Shown here in pieces: positions 26,451 through 37,205 of a DNA stretch of 64,000 nt. Position numbers and translations under genes: made by a program. The stretch's first letter is position 1. Each line of letters starts with the position of its first letter. The notes under the pieces were generated by a model. That model was given only the letters and a program-made list of their open reading frames with translations, was not told where the DNA came from and did no database searches. Source of the stretch: Darksidea phi (lineage: Eukaryota > Ascomycota > Dothideomycetes > Pleosporales > Lentitheciaceae); assembly GCA_030770425.1 (NCBI GenBank), contig JASJFT010000050.1, positions 1-64,000 of the forward strand, read 5' to 3'.

Positions 26451-27376
26451 ATGGGGATTGATCTGGATCGCCATCATGTTCGAGACGGGCACCGCAGTAT
26501 GTGTTCTTCCCCGTCGAGTCGGTGCAGCAATGCGCCGGCGAATTGCTGTCCTCAGGACGCAACATGATCTCCGAGAGCGTGGGAATTGACGAGTTTACAG
26601 AGGTACCCAAGTCGACCAACCCCTACGTGAAGCTGTTGGTGCGCCTCTACAAGTTCCTGGCCCGTAAGTATCTTGCGGTGGACGTGCGGGGTTTGACCGC
26701 TGACCATAACCAGGCCGAACCGATGCGCCCTTCAACAAGACGGTTCTGCGACGCCTCATGATGTCCAAGATCAACCGCCCACGTAAGATCACCGAGACAG
26801 CTCTATATACCACAGATTAGCTAACAGTGGGGTAGCGGTCAGCTTGTCGAAGATCGTTGCGACCGCCGCCAACAAGCACTCCGCCGAGGAACACAAGGGC
26901 AAGACTGTCGTTGTGGTATGGAAACCGAGCTATGGCTTTCAAGGAAGATACTCACACTAGCTAGGTTGGCACCGTCACCGACGACAACCGTCTTCTCGGT
27001 ACAAATCACACAAGTCATATGTTTAGCTATGTGCTAATCTTCACAGAACTTCCCAAGCTCTCCGTTGCCGCTCTCCGCTTCACCGCCTCTGCGCGCGCCC
27101 GCATCGAGAAGGCCGGCGGTGAGGCCCTCACCATTGACGAGGTTGCCACCCGCTTCCCCACTGGCTCCAACACCATCCTCCTCCGTGGCGCCAGGAACTC
27201 CCGTGAGGCCGTCAAGCATTTCGGTTTCGGCCCGCACTCCCACAAGGTACGCTCTGGCTGCAACAAGAAATGCGAGTTGGCACTAACAAGTACTGCAGAA
27301 GCCCTATGTCCAGAGCAAGGGACGCAAGTTCGAGCGCGCCCGTGGCCGCAGGAGGTCGCGTGGCTTCAAGGTCTAA
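26451..27376 (+). CDS. RPL18: 60S ribosomal protein L18 (eL18)
   Basis: Seven exons (26451-26496, 26601-26663, 26714-26782, 26836-26915, 26965-26998, 27047-27246, 27299-27376) give 189 aa. Canonical eL18 blocks are [92 protein letters not shown] and the basic tail [18 protein letters not shown]. It is a structural component of the large ribosomal subunit. Six introns in under 1 kb make it the most intron-dense gene here, as is common for fungal ribosomal-protein genes. Confidence 0.95.
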
Positions 27377-27811
27377 GCGATATCCAGAGGTGGGGTGTTT
27401 CTTTGGGTCGTCGGCGCGGGCATGGTCATGGAATTCAGTCACGCAGGGCATGCTTCATGTCTGGCGCGAGCTCTTTTACGGGTTCAAAAAGGGTACTCAG
27501 TGTCCAAATATGCAATGAAAGCACATACCATGAGCTCGTCTGGGCTCATCCGATGATCTGATGAGATCCGCTCAAGAACTGCACATGTGATATATGGAAT
27601 GTAAGATGCACAAGTACATCCTTGTTAATAATGGTGAATTGGCAAAGTTTGCCTACTTGGGTTATTGTACCCTTCGTGGCGTTAAAGGCGGGAGGTCCAA
27701 CTAAATTTTTCACCTTTCCAAAACCTCGCTAAAAACCTCGTCTGCCCGCGTTAAAGTTATGGCGTAGAACAACGGAATCTACTTCAGACACTCTTTTTCT
27801 GGTTCTTCACC
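27377..27811. other. Intergenic between RPL18 and ADE2
   Basis: 3' flank of RPL18 and promoter of ADE2. No other feature is recognised. Confidence 0.5.
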
Positions 27812-29515
27812 ATGACTGACTCTCGCAAAGTGGGTGTTCTCGGCGGCGGGCAGCTCGGTCGCATGCTCATCGAAGCCGCCAATCGACTGAATATTCAAGT
27901 CAACGTCCTTGACGCAGCAGCATCCCCCGCAAAGCAAATTGCAGCACATAACGACCATATTGAAGGATCTTTCAAAGACGCAGTGGCGGTAAAGAAGCTA
28001 GCGCAGTCCTGCGATGTCGTCACCGTTGAGATAGAGCACGTGGACACACATATGCTTGAAGAGGTTGCCAGCTCTGTCAACGTGGAGCCTAGCTGGAAGA
28101 CGCTGCGCACCATCAAGGACAAATATGCCCAGAAAGAATACCTAAAAGAGCATGCTGTTGCTGTTGCGGAGAGCGTGGATCTGGAGGGGAAGGGTGTGGA
28201 GGGGCTGAAAGAGGTAGGGAGCAAATTTGGATATCCGTTTATGCTTAAGAGCAAGACGGAGGCGTATGATGGGCGGGGCAATTTTGTTGTCAAAGATGAG
28301 GGCGATGTTGGAGCAGCTTTCGAGGCACTGGGAAGTCGACCGCTATATGCGGAGAAGTGGGAGGACTTTCGGCTAGAGTTGGCTGTTATGGTGGTCAAGA
28401 CTAAGGACAGGGTCCTTACGTTTCCCACGGTCGAGACTGTGCACGAGGGTTCAATCTGCAAGCTCACCTACGCGCCTCCACGGAACGTCTCTAAGAAAAC
28501 GGCAACCGCGGCGCAGGAGTTGGCTAAGAAGGCAATTGGCGCGTTTGAAGGGAAGGGCGTCTTTGGTGTGGAGATGTTTCTGCGCAAAGACGACACGCTC
28601 GTCGTCAATGAGATTGCTCCGAGGCCGCACAATTCGGGACATTATACGATTGAAGCTTGTCCGCTGAGCCAGTACGACGCACATCTCCGCGCTATTCTCG
28701 ACTTGCCAATTCCGGAAAAGGCACTGAGGTTGAAGGAACCCGCGATCATGCTCAATATCCTGGGTGGGCAGAAGCCGGATAGTCATGTGCAGGTTGCGAA
28801 GGAAGCGCTCAAGTCACCTAATGCATCGGTTCACCTCTACGGCAAAGGCGATGCCCGTCCGGGACGCAAGATGGGCCATATCACCATCACAGCACCTACG
28901 CTTGCCGAAGCGGAGGCAGAGATCCAGCCCCTGGTCGACTTCGTGGATAACATGAAGGGCAAACCCCTCGGTCCGCGTGAGACAGGTTCAAAGGCAGAGC
29001 CGCTCATCGCCGTCATCATGGGTTCAGACTCCGATCTCCCTGTTCTCAAAGCTGGTCTCCAGATCCTAGAGAAGTTGCAAGTGCCCTTCACGACACGCAT
29101 AACCTCTGCCCATCGCACGCCAGACTGGCTCCGCGAATTCTCAAAATCCGCAGCAGACACCAGCATTCGCGTCATAATCGGTGCGGCAGGCGGTGCTGCC
29201 CATCTCCCCGGTATGTGTGCGTCCTGGACCACCCTTCCCGTCATCGGACTCCCGGTCAAAGCTACACACCTCGATGGTGTCGATAGCTTGTATAGTATGA
29301 CACAGATGCCGCGCGGAGAACCAGTGGCTACTGTGGGTATCAATAATTCCACCAACGCTGCCTTGCTTGCGGTCCGTATACTAGGGGCTACAGATCTGGA
29401 TGTTAGGGAACGGCTACGCGTTTGGATGGAAGGGAATGAGAAGGAGGTCCTGAGGAAGGATCGACAGTTGTTGGAGCAGGGGTATGAGGTATATTTGAGG
29501 GAGATGGGGAAGTGA
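27812..29515 (+). CDS. ADE2: Phosphoribosylaminoimidazole carboxylase (PurK-PurE fusion)
   Basis: A single intron-free frame of 567 aa, near the yeast Ade2 length. The N-terminal ATP-grasp PurK part begins KVGVLGGGQLGRMLIEAA and includes PFMLKSKTEAYDGRGN, VEMFLRKDDTLVVNEIAPRPHNSGH and MLNILGG. The C-terminal PurE part starts near residue 395 (PLIAVIMGSDSDLPVL, ITSAHRTPDWL, GAAGGAAHLPGM). It converts AIR to CAIR in purine synthesis in the cytosol; loss of Ade2 in yeasts gives red colonies. The start has a good context (TTCACCATG). Confidence 0.97.
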   Translation: MTDSRKVGVLGGGQLGRMLIEAANRLNIQVNVLDAAASPAKQIAAHNDHIEGSFKDAVAVKKLAQSCDVVTVEIEHVDTHMLEEVASSVNVEPSWKTLRTIKDKYAQKEYLKEHAVAVAESVDLEGKGVEGLKEVGSKFGYPFMLKSKTEAYDGRGNFVVKDEGDVGAAFEALGSRPLYAEKWEDFRLELAVMVVKTKDRVLTFPTVETVHEGSICKLTYAPPRNVSKKTATAAQELAKKAIGAFEGKGVFGVEMFLRKDDTLVVNEIAPRPHNSGHYTIEACPLSQYDAHLRAILDLPIPEKALRLKEPAIMLNILGGQKPDSHVQVAKEALKSPNASVHLYGKGDARPGRKMGHITITAPTLAEAEAEIQPLVDFVDNMKGKPLGPRETGSKAEPLIAVIMGSDSDLPVLKAGLQILEKLQVPFTTRITSAHRTPDWLREFSKSAADTSIRVIIGAAGGAAHLPGMCASWTTLPVIGLPVKATHLDGVDSLYSMTQMPRGEPVATVGINNSTNAALLAVRILGATDLDVRERLRVWMEGNEKEVLRKDRQLLEQGYEVYLREMGK

Positions 29516-30851
29516 GTGGGAAGTAATGTATTGGAGGTGGAAGGTGGAAGGGCAAGGGCGGAAAATGTATTTAGATCAAATACAGATTTTAGCTTCAGAT
29601 GATCTCCAAACTGCTCTGATGAGTTGATTATTGGAACGTGGGAACGGCCCATTTGGCCTTTTCTCTGCGGGTAGAAGCATTTCAAACCTACCTTCATCCT
29701 ACTGTATTCATGTAAGGTTGAGTTATATTGGGCAATGGACTCTTCATATTCACCGAGCACACTTTCCTTAGCAATAGTTATGAGGCTCCTGTCGAGTTGT
29801 CGTTGGTACCGCTTTGTCCTTTTCCTGCCTTGCAATTGAAGGATGACTGTAGGTAGGAACTTTCGTCATATTCAACAGCTTGTCGTTGCCGAGAGATAAC
29901 ACAGATACGCGTGCCATGGTAGCCTCGACGCTGGTATTTCTGCCGCATGCGTTTATCGCCGTGCGATTCTTCTCAACGCATTTGCTACGACGAGTATACG
30001 CTCCCCACAAAATCTATAGGCCGTCTTTAGTTGTAGAGGATGAGGAGAAGAATCATAGGTTGTGCAACAGTAAGAAAATTCGCTAACGGGGGCTTGCCTC
30101 CAGAAGGTGTCTTTGGTAAAGACTAGGCGCACACCGATAGTTTTGAGAACTCTATGAAGACAGGCAATATGTTGTTTGTTAGGTAGGACATCTAGAGTCA
30201 CGTTCAATCGTTGACGATGGTGCTAGTCCAAACTGGGTTCGGCCGTCAGTCCTAGAAAATCCATTGTTATGCAAGACCTCGAGCTTGTTAGGTAGCATGG
30301 ACAGCATTCATCATTAGGCTCTAGCATACTTCCTTTTGGTGTGCGTCGCATCTCTTCATTCCGTAATATATTGCTCCAAGCTCCCGGCTCATGGATTCTG
30401 TTGACCTTTCAGAGCGCACAACGTGGCTAAGCCAACACATAGGGATCCTGCACACCCCACCGAAAGCACGCCGCCACCAGAATCAACAACGCTCTATTCT
30501 AACTACCAATCTATATGTATGGACTCGAAATTAGTATTAGAATGCGTTATTTTGATAGTTTTGGCGTCTTTTCTGGAGGGGGCGTGATTTCGGTGGGGGT
30601 GCTGCGGGTTGCAGCAGGAGGAAAGCTGACTGCAAGGCAGTGACGATATCCTTCTCGCACACCATCTTCTACGTACCTTTGTTTGCTGCCTATGACCACC
30701 TTGTTCTCTGAGAGATCCGTTGACTACTATTGACTACCGGCCAACGTGGTTCGAGTTTTCCGCCTCCTTACCAACGATGCAGCTCCCTTCATTCATGTGG
30801 GAATGCTAGTGCACCATCACTCCTGGAGCATCAAGCATCTCCCTATCGAAA
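29516..30851. other. Gene-poor stretch between ADE2 and kinase pseudogene
   Basis: No frame with a recognisable motif. This is the left edge of the decayed accessory island. The largest minus-strand frames (about 80 codons near 29768-30207) overlap plus-strand frames and are unsupported. Confidence 0.45.
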
Positions 30852-32996
30852 ATGGCGGAAAGCGGACCGCTCCAGAGCTTGGCCAATCGACCGAAGCGGT
30901 GCCGGGATTCTGAGAGTTTATATTGCCTTAAAGATGGATTGTTCTTCGACAAGACTAGTGGTCCATACTATGACGACGAAGCTCGTATGCCGTATGCTTC
31001 TGATTCAGAACGAATTGGTGAAGGGGCAAGCGGCATAGTCTATTCGCTCAAGGTCATGAAAGGGCACCTCACAACCAACACTGACCACAACACAGAGGTA
31101 AGTATGTATTAGTCATTATCGTGTGACTGAAGTCCGATACGCAATATGCAGCTAGTCACAAGGGTGCGCGAGGAGTTTCGTGATCCAAAAGCTGGTGACA
31201 ACTTTCTAGCAGAGAACGACTTCCTCAAAAGAATTTCAGATAGAAGCCAACAGCCCGAGGACAACATCATGACTCCACTACAGGGTTACGCAGTTGGCAC
31301 CCCTCCCGTCTAAAACATTGCCTTTGACACCGCGATGTGCAGTCTAAGCACTTATCTCTCTGATACCCAAAAATTTCCTGATGGGAAAACGGCTGAACGA
31401 CTGAAAAACGTCAGTCGAATGATTGGGGTAGCCACTGGGTTGAAGTGCCTAAGTGAGAGTTTTGAATATGAGAGTGGTTCTGGTAGATACGAGGAAATGC
31501 ATGCATTTCACCGAGATGTACAACCGGAGAACATTTTGGTCTGCAGACGGGCTGCCTCACGGCGGATCTGGAGAACTCATCTTCAAGATCAGTGACTTTG
31601 GGAGGGCTTTGAGAAGGGCTACTTCCGTCGTGGGTAGCCAGTCCTCCAAGTGTAAAGATGTGAATCAGCGAACCAACATAGGGGGAACATATGCGGCTCC
31701 AGAGTCTAACCAAACCAATAAGAGTGTTGTCTGGTTCTTTGGGTGTGTCCTGCTGGCTATTATTACCTTCAACTATGAAGGCGTACACGGCCTAAACGAA
31801 TTCATGATCAGCTTGATCCGGGAATTGAGAATGGACGGTTTTTACAACCCCAAGTCGCACAAGGCAAACAACGAGACTGCGAACTGTATCCAGTACCTAC
31901 GAGGTCGCAGCGAAATAAAGTTCGACAAGCTAGTAACTTGGGATCTACTAAAACTATTGGAGGAGCGAGTTTTCATACCAGCCAACAAACGAGCAGTCCT
32001 AGGCGAAAGCATACAACAACAAGGACCCCGTGGCCCCGAATATCAAGCACCGGACCCATGCAGCCATTCAGAGAGGTGCCCGTCATTATGCTCAATCGCC
32101 CGGTCGCAAGTTTGAGATGTTTCACCCCGCTGGAGATACTTACGGCCTAGTTGTTTACAATAATAACTTATACACTCCTCTACCAATATTAGGGCCCATT
32201 AGCGCGCCGAAGCAGAAGGAACCAAAATGTTCGCGCAGGATCTACCCTCGCTCCAGCTATTATAGTTATGAAAGTATCTATCAAGTTATATCCGACAAAG
32301 CCCCTATAGACGTATCTTTCCCGTCCAACCCGTTCCGCTAAATACTTACTGAGAAACATGTAGCTCTCATTATATATGATACCCGACAGACCGGGAGTTA
32401 CCCTACGCAGAAAATTTGTTAGCTTAACAGAGATACCTTCCGTCTCCCGTGTCGCTGTCTCACCAACTTCCCAGCTATTAGCCATAGATTGTTTCACTAG
32501 GCTGACAAAGAACTTCTCTATCCTTCGACTATTCGACGTCAGTGAACTATCAAAGCAGATGTCCAGGTGTGTATATCAGCCACGATGTCCCGGCACGGTT
32601 ATGGATATCAGACACTAATACTGGTAACAGGGTACGCGAGATACCGCCGTGTAATACCCTTCCTGAAGGTATCTCCCCAGAAGGCATATCCGGAGTTCAC
32701 CTAGACCTGCTTCTCGGACAACCGCTGAAACGTCCGGCCGGGTTGGAGGTAGAGGCTCTTTATTTCTCGGGCGATAGTCGCCATTTATATCATGCCACGG
32801 AAGGCTAAATCGAGCGTGTACAACGGAAAGCTGGATTTCAAGATCAAAGTCGCCATCTGGAACGTAGAGAAGAGGAAGCAGATCTACACTAAGCGTCTGA
32901 ACAAGCAAGTATTTGATTTGGATTTGCATAGTGGGAGTCTCTTCAGAAGGTCCGCACGAAATATAGTAGGAGTTTGTACATAGTAGAGGTACTATA
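30852..32996 (+). pseudogene. Serine/threonine protein kinase, decayed, with possible C-terminal repeat domain
   Basis: ATG 30852 opens an exon to 31097 ending in the glycine loop (RIGEGASGIVYSLKV). A good intron leads to 31152 (TEL-VTRVREEF). An in-frame TAA lies at 31312 (GTPPV-stop-NIAFDTA). The catalytic loop is present as FHRDVQPENILV (HRDxxxxN). A frame change then leads to KISDFGRA (DFG) and GGTYAAPESNQT (APE). After about 32110 several frames carry fragments such as VAVSPTSQLLAIDC, LEVEALYFSGDSRHLYHA and VAIWNVEKRKQIY. These look like WD-repeat or similar beta-propeller pieces, but I am not sure of that. Multiple frame changes and stops mark a pseudogene. Confidence 0.65.
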
Positions 32997-33232
32997 CCCA
33001 TACCTTATATACGATAATAGAGCTGTAGAGCTGTACACAGTACTGTCGATCGTGAGCGACGAGGTGATGTTTCGAACATTGAGGCGCTAGACGAGAAATA
33101 ATATGTAATACCGAACCATAGAGCCTGGTTGGGAGACTAACAGCGGTAGCGAGGAGTTAGCGTACTAATACTACCACCCACCACCTATAGTATAAAAATT
33201 ACCCGCGATGATACCAGCATCCTACGTACTAC

Positions 33233-33337
33233 ATCTATCTCTTATCCTTAGCTAGCTTCCTTACTCCATCTATCTCTTATCCTCAGCCAGCTTCCTTACT
33301 ATATCTATCTCTTATCCTTAGCTAGCTTCCTCATATC
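33233..33337. repeat. Tandem repeat, 3 x 35 bp
   Basis: Three head-to-tail copies start at 33233, 33268 and 33303, each beginning ATCTATCTCTTATCC. Copies 1 and 3 read CCTTAGCTAGC where copy 2 reads CCTCAGCCAGC, i.e. two CA-to-TA differences. The array ends 17 bp before the ATG of the decayed ORF at 33354. Confidence 0.9.
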
Positions 33338-33353
33338 AACACCTACTAACTAT

Positions 33354-33911
33354 ATGTCTTTACTAACGATCGTTCGCCTAGTCCTTTAGTAGGACCTTTA
33401 GTAGGAGGAACTAGAGTATAACAGCCTATTCGAGTATAGCGCTCTAAACCTTTCGAATATCGCGGCGGAGCGTCCCCGGCGCTACAGGCGGGAGGTACTG
33501 TCGATAGGGCTCCTTAATTATAATAATTATTGGTATAAAACTAACTATACGTTAGATATATTCGAGGGAACGAGTAGCGATAGGATTCTTGTATAGCTGT
33601 TGGTAGTTGCCTATAATATGTTCCTGTCCGAGGCCCTATATGACGAGGATAGGCGTTTCGTTGAGAGGTAGCTATACCGTCTGCGTAGGCTGGAGGACAA
33701 GCTTATATAGGGAAGACCGTTTAAGAGGGAGGAATTAGCCTTCTTAGTAGACTATCGAAGGAACTAATACCTGACGTGGAAGATAGAGCTGGTGTCTATA
33801 GTGGATACGATACGAACGATGGCGTAGGGGATCGAATACGGAGGAACCGGTGGGGATAGGTAGGACGGACGACGGGGATACCTGGCTGGGGAGGCTTGCT
33901 ATCGTTGTTAG
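33354..33911 (+). pseudogene. Unidentified ORF destroyed by CA-to-TA changes
   Basis: From ATG 33354 one frame reads as plausible protein for about 186 codons. It is broken only by TAG/TAA codons at 33387, 33390, 33399, 33402, 33594, 33669, 33708, 33765, 33825 and 33861. There is no TGA. Each stop is what CAG or CAA (Gln) becomes after one C-to-T change. By my count the stretch has about three CA dinucleotides but over twenty TG, so change is confined to one strand. Readable parts include NYTLDIFEGTSSDR, YNMFLSEALYDEDRRF and FKREELAFLVDYRR. I recognise no family; transposon cargo or a non-transposon gene are both possible. Confidence 0.6.
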
Positions 33912-34002
33912 TGGGGGGTTCGGCGTTGTCGGCGCGTTTAACTGTCTACATGTATTATTAGTAAATTAGAAGCTATTATTGTCCTATAGTTGCTGCCTAT
34001 GC

Positions 34003-34129
34003 TGTTGCGTGAGATATCGAAACATTGAAACACAATGAGGTGATTAGAATCACGAAAAACACAGCCAGCCCAGGAGCCAACGTGACGTCACGCCGGGTAG
34101 TGGCCGAAGCTCCTGGGGGAGGGGGAACA
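34003..34129. repeat. Dispersed repeat, copy 2 (possible solo LTR)
   Basis: 34009-34127 matches 1-119 at 116 of 119 positions. With flanking bases it reads TGTT..AACA (34003-34129), an LTR-like border, but the adjacent bases do not form a clear target-site duplication. It contains a perfect 12-bp palindrome CGTGACGTCACG (34081-34092) with a CRE-type TGACGTCA core. Unlike the ORF just upstream it keeps its CA dinucleotides, so it was either inserted later or spared from the mutation process. Confidence 0.7.
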
Positions 34130-34181
34130 AGCAAGTATATCCTATTGTCGCTTTATTATTTGCCTTGACTGACGCGATTAG

Positions 34182-34869
34182 GATCTCGATTACGAAGAGT
34201 TTCTTACCTGTTTTACTCCCTTCAATCGAACGGCTGGCTTTATCGCTATCACGTGTCGAAGGTTCATCACTCGCTGTGAAATCCATTCCGGTCGGCATGA
34301 GGACGTGTGTCAGCCCAAGACAGAACCTTTGAGCACAGATGAGGCGGCCAAAGACTTACTTAAAGCTGTTTTCTTAGCGCCGGACGATTCGTTCGCAGTC
34401 TTCCTGGGGGGTGAATATCGATTAACCATGTACATTGCGAAGCGGAAAGATAAGTGGAACGTGAAGCGACTGGAGGTGGAAAATGCTGCCATATTCATTT
34501 ATGAAGTCGGCAAAGATGCCGCAAGCATTATGAGTGATGAAACCTGCTCATCAGTTATCACAATGGCCTCTCAGGTAAGACTAACCCCACTCATCCTCTT
34601 CTCCCAATAATGCTGATGCTATGCGTGTCACGGGGGCATTCTCACAACGCGCTTCCAAGTCCAGAGTGAGATATGTCACCACCTTCGTCGAAATATTTTG
34701 CTAATCTCGCTTCGTGTAATAGTCACATTCAATCTTGAAGTTGCGCTGCCTCTATGACGATGGTAGAGTGTTGTCGAACCATCGGTGGAATGCAAAAGCC
34801 TCAAGATTTAGAAATGAAATCATCGATATTCTTCCAAGCATTAACGTTAGTGCACAAGAAATAATATAA
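34182..34869 (+). pseudogene. 3' portion of an unknown gene, 5' end lost
   Basis: A 3' splice site (branch-like TTGACTGAC, then GCGATTAG) at 34181 opens DLDYEEFLTCFTPFN. The frame runs to a good donor at 34575 (CAG-GTAAGA), and a second exon (34723-34869) continues with SHSILKLRCLYDDGRVLSNH to a stop. Together these are 180 codons of protein-like composition with an intron that keeps frame. Nothing coding precedes the first exon; the repeat copy ends about 50 bp upstream, so the 5' part seems to have been lost to that insertion or a rearrangement. No family recognised. Confidence 0.45.
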
Positions 34870-35152
34870 CCTTTTCAGTCTATCGTCCTAACAACCTATA
34901 AAGGAGTCCTCCCACCCAACCTGAATCGATGATACCGAAAACATCGGCTGTCGTTAGTTCCGCTCTCGCCAATGGTTCGTAATTAGCTGTTCGCAGTGCG
35001 TTCAACCGCGCGAAGGTATTTTCTAGTATCTCGTCATCATCCAAGTCTGCCATAGTAAATGCAGAACGACCCGTCTGATACCACCTTATTACTCTGGGGA
35101 CAAAGTACCGCTAATGGATGCGATGAGCTATCGTGACTTCGTCAGTGTTTTA

Positions 35153-36724
35153 TCAACTTGAGACCGTGTCCGTACTTACGATGAGGAGTGTGGGAAGCAA
35201 CTGGAAGAAACTTTGGTTATGGAGGTAGGTGAGAATAAAACCCCCGACAACAACGGCAAGGCAAGCCATTACAGTGAATAATGACAGGCTGATGTGAAAA
35301 TAGTACCATGTGTCCCTTTTGATATGCGACATCATCCACCGAGAAATCGTGCTTGTCAGAAGATTCCGATTGTGCCGAAGGCTGGAGCTTATCAGCGTTG
35401 AGCATCGCCCAAGTTTGAATGGTGGTTACCCACCAGAGGCAAAAACGCCAATGAGCAAAAGAGTCACAACCTCACACCAGAACATAACTTCCAGTACCCA
35501 ATTCGATGACACAGTCCATTTCCTGAGGACGTTAGTCTGAATCACATATAGTAAAGCTTGTGCGTACCGGGCGGACGGCACTTGGTCATATAAACCGCAT
35601 GAATGTGAGTAGACCAGGTCCCAGTGCAGAGAATAGTACGGCGACCCATGGAACGCTGAATTTGCTCTTCCTGGATAAGAACAAAAAGATCTTTTCCCTT
35701 CGCCTACCTCTAGACGCAGTACCGACTGTTCCATCCGGGTATCCCAAGTGTATCAGCGACAAACCAAATAAGGATCGAGTTGCCACGTACAACGTCATGG
35801 TGAAGCTGCCGATGGCGACTACAATCATAAATAAGGCGACTACCGTAAAAACCCGCATAACTTGCCAATAGCTAGCAGGGGGAGGGAAGGATTTCGGTTG
35901 TACAGCCAATAGCTCGTCCTTGACCTCACTGGCGCTAGTATATTCTAGATCTTAGCGTTTGTTAGTAATCTAGATATCAGTGGCCCGGATTTTGGCGAGC
36001 CAATAGTAGTAATCGGCTAAATACCCGAGCCGAGCCCACCCTTACTAGCTATTGGCAAGTTATGCGGGTTTTTACGGTATATCACCAAGCGATTCTGAGT
36101 AGTCCCGGGTGCTGTTGATGAAAACCGAATGGCTTGCATTGGCGCGACCGTCAAGCGTTGGCAGTCGTTCGTCGGTACAACTGATGTTCTCTGTTACGAT
36201 CCAGCCGAGGGCGATATGTAAGCAGGTACATATGATGAGAGCTCGCAATGTCGGCCCTGAGAACAAGTCCTTGTCTGAGAGTCCGCCACTTTGCTGTCCA
36301 TCCTTCACGTGAGCGACATCATCGACTTCCCGCGTTTCATTCAATGCATCGCTCTGCTCAATACTACCTCTATAGCCAGAACCGCAACAGATTCGATCCC
36401 GGTGAATGCAGGACAGAGAACAAAAATCGCAACCCCTATAGCGCCGAGGTCGCCATAGGGCCCGGTGTGGTGGAAAATTACTTCTCTCTTCTCCGCGTGG
36501 TTGCCTTGTCTATTTGCTACTGTTGAATTTATCCACAACATAATGACGAAGAGGCCACCAGCGATGAGAAGCTTGATGATGGCAACTGCTAGTAGGATCT
36601 TTCCAAGGTAGCGAATATCCATTAGGTTGAGGGGAATAGGGGTGAAGACCGCGACGACAGAGATGGCTACGGTAACAAGATATCCACCTGCAGAATTACT
36701 GTAGTTGCAAGGGTAATAAAGCAT
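35153..36724 (-). pseudogene. Amino-acid permease, distal fragments
   Basis: Read on the minus strand the pieces follow the order of an APC amino-acid permease. 36724-36341 has NLMDIRYLGKILLAVAIIKLL and FTGIESVAVLAIEV. 36344-36072 has LGWIVTENISC and ANASHSVFINSTRDYSE. 35909-35586 has SFTMTLYVATRSLFGLSL, FLSRKSKFSVPWVAVLFSALGPG. 35560-35426 and 35335-35153 are further hydrophobic segments. Frame changes and stops separate the pieces, and a 35-bp inverted repeat (35841-35875 / 36045-36079) marks a local rearrangement. The N-terminal part of the same gene lies at 39928-40398, beyond an inserted block. It is non-functional as it stands. Confidence 0.6.
35841..36079. repeat. 35-bp perfect inverted repeat with 169-bp spacer
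   Basis: Arms 35841-35875 (TACCGTAAAAACCCGCATAA...) and 36045-36079 are exact reverse complements. The left arm is permease coding sequence (SYWQVMRVFTV on the minus strand); the right arm is an inverted copy of it. This fits a small inverted duplication, such as a template-switch event, inside the permease pseudogene. Confidence 0.9.
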
Positions 36725-36796
36725 TTTGCCTGGTCCGTGCTACTTCTAATATTTCATACATTTCCTAGTGATTAAGCATTCGAAGCATCTCGAAGT

Positions 36797-36892
36797 TCAG
36801 TATTTCGTATACCGACCTTGCGCATCAATAACCGCCTGGCAACGAGCCAGCGTCGTCTCGATAAGTTCCCAAATCTTCTGTACGAACGAACC
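36797..36892 (-). mobile_element. C-terminal remnant of Tc1/mariner-like transposase
   Basis: About 31 codons on the minus strand end with WELIETTLARCQAVIDAQG and then RYTKY followed by TGA. The pattern (aromatic-rich helix, R-C-x-A-V-I-x-A-x-G-x-x-T-K-Y-stop) is the usual end of fungal Tc1-family transposases. The upstream DDE catalytic part is absent. The call rests on a short C-terminal signature only. Confidence 0.45.
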
Positions 36893-36987
36893 AGGCGCTA
36901 GGCTTTATTACCCCGTCAATCACAGTACGTGTTAAATATTGCCACTTGAGTGTGGCCAGAGCAGACGAACGCCTCGATCATGCTAGT

Positions 36988-37205
36988 AGGGAGGGTGGCC
37001 GACCCGCTCTGGACAGACCCTTGTAAGGTGGCGAGTTGGATCGCAAGGCTGCGGGGCTAAGGTCGTGCTCAAAACTCATTACACGCGCAACATCGCCCAG
37101 AAGCTCTCGTGGCCACCACGCACACGGACGCTCTACTATCAATCCGCAAAACGTTCAACGCCCCTCACACAAGGATCTGTCCAGAGCGGGTCGGCCACCC
37201 TCCCT
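36988..37205. repeat. 37-bp inverted repeat (MITE-like)
   Basis: Arms 36988-37024 and 37169-37205 are reverse complements with a single mismatch; shared core GTCCAGAGCGGGTCGGCCAC. The spacer is 144 bp with no ORF. Total size 218 bp would suit a small non-autonomous DNA element, but the family is unknown and other copies are not in this window. Confidence 0.8.

Noticed and set aside
34003..34129. Firm call of a solo LTR
   Set aside because: TGTT..AACA borders fit, but copy 1 diverges after GGGGGAA and no target-site duplication is visible, so only a repeat is claimed.
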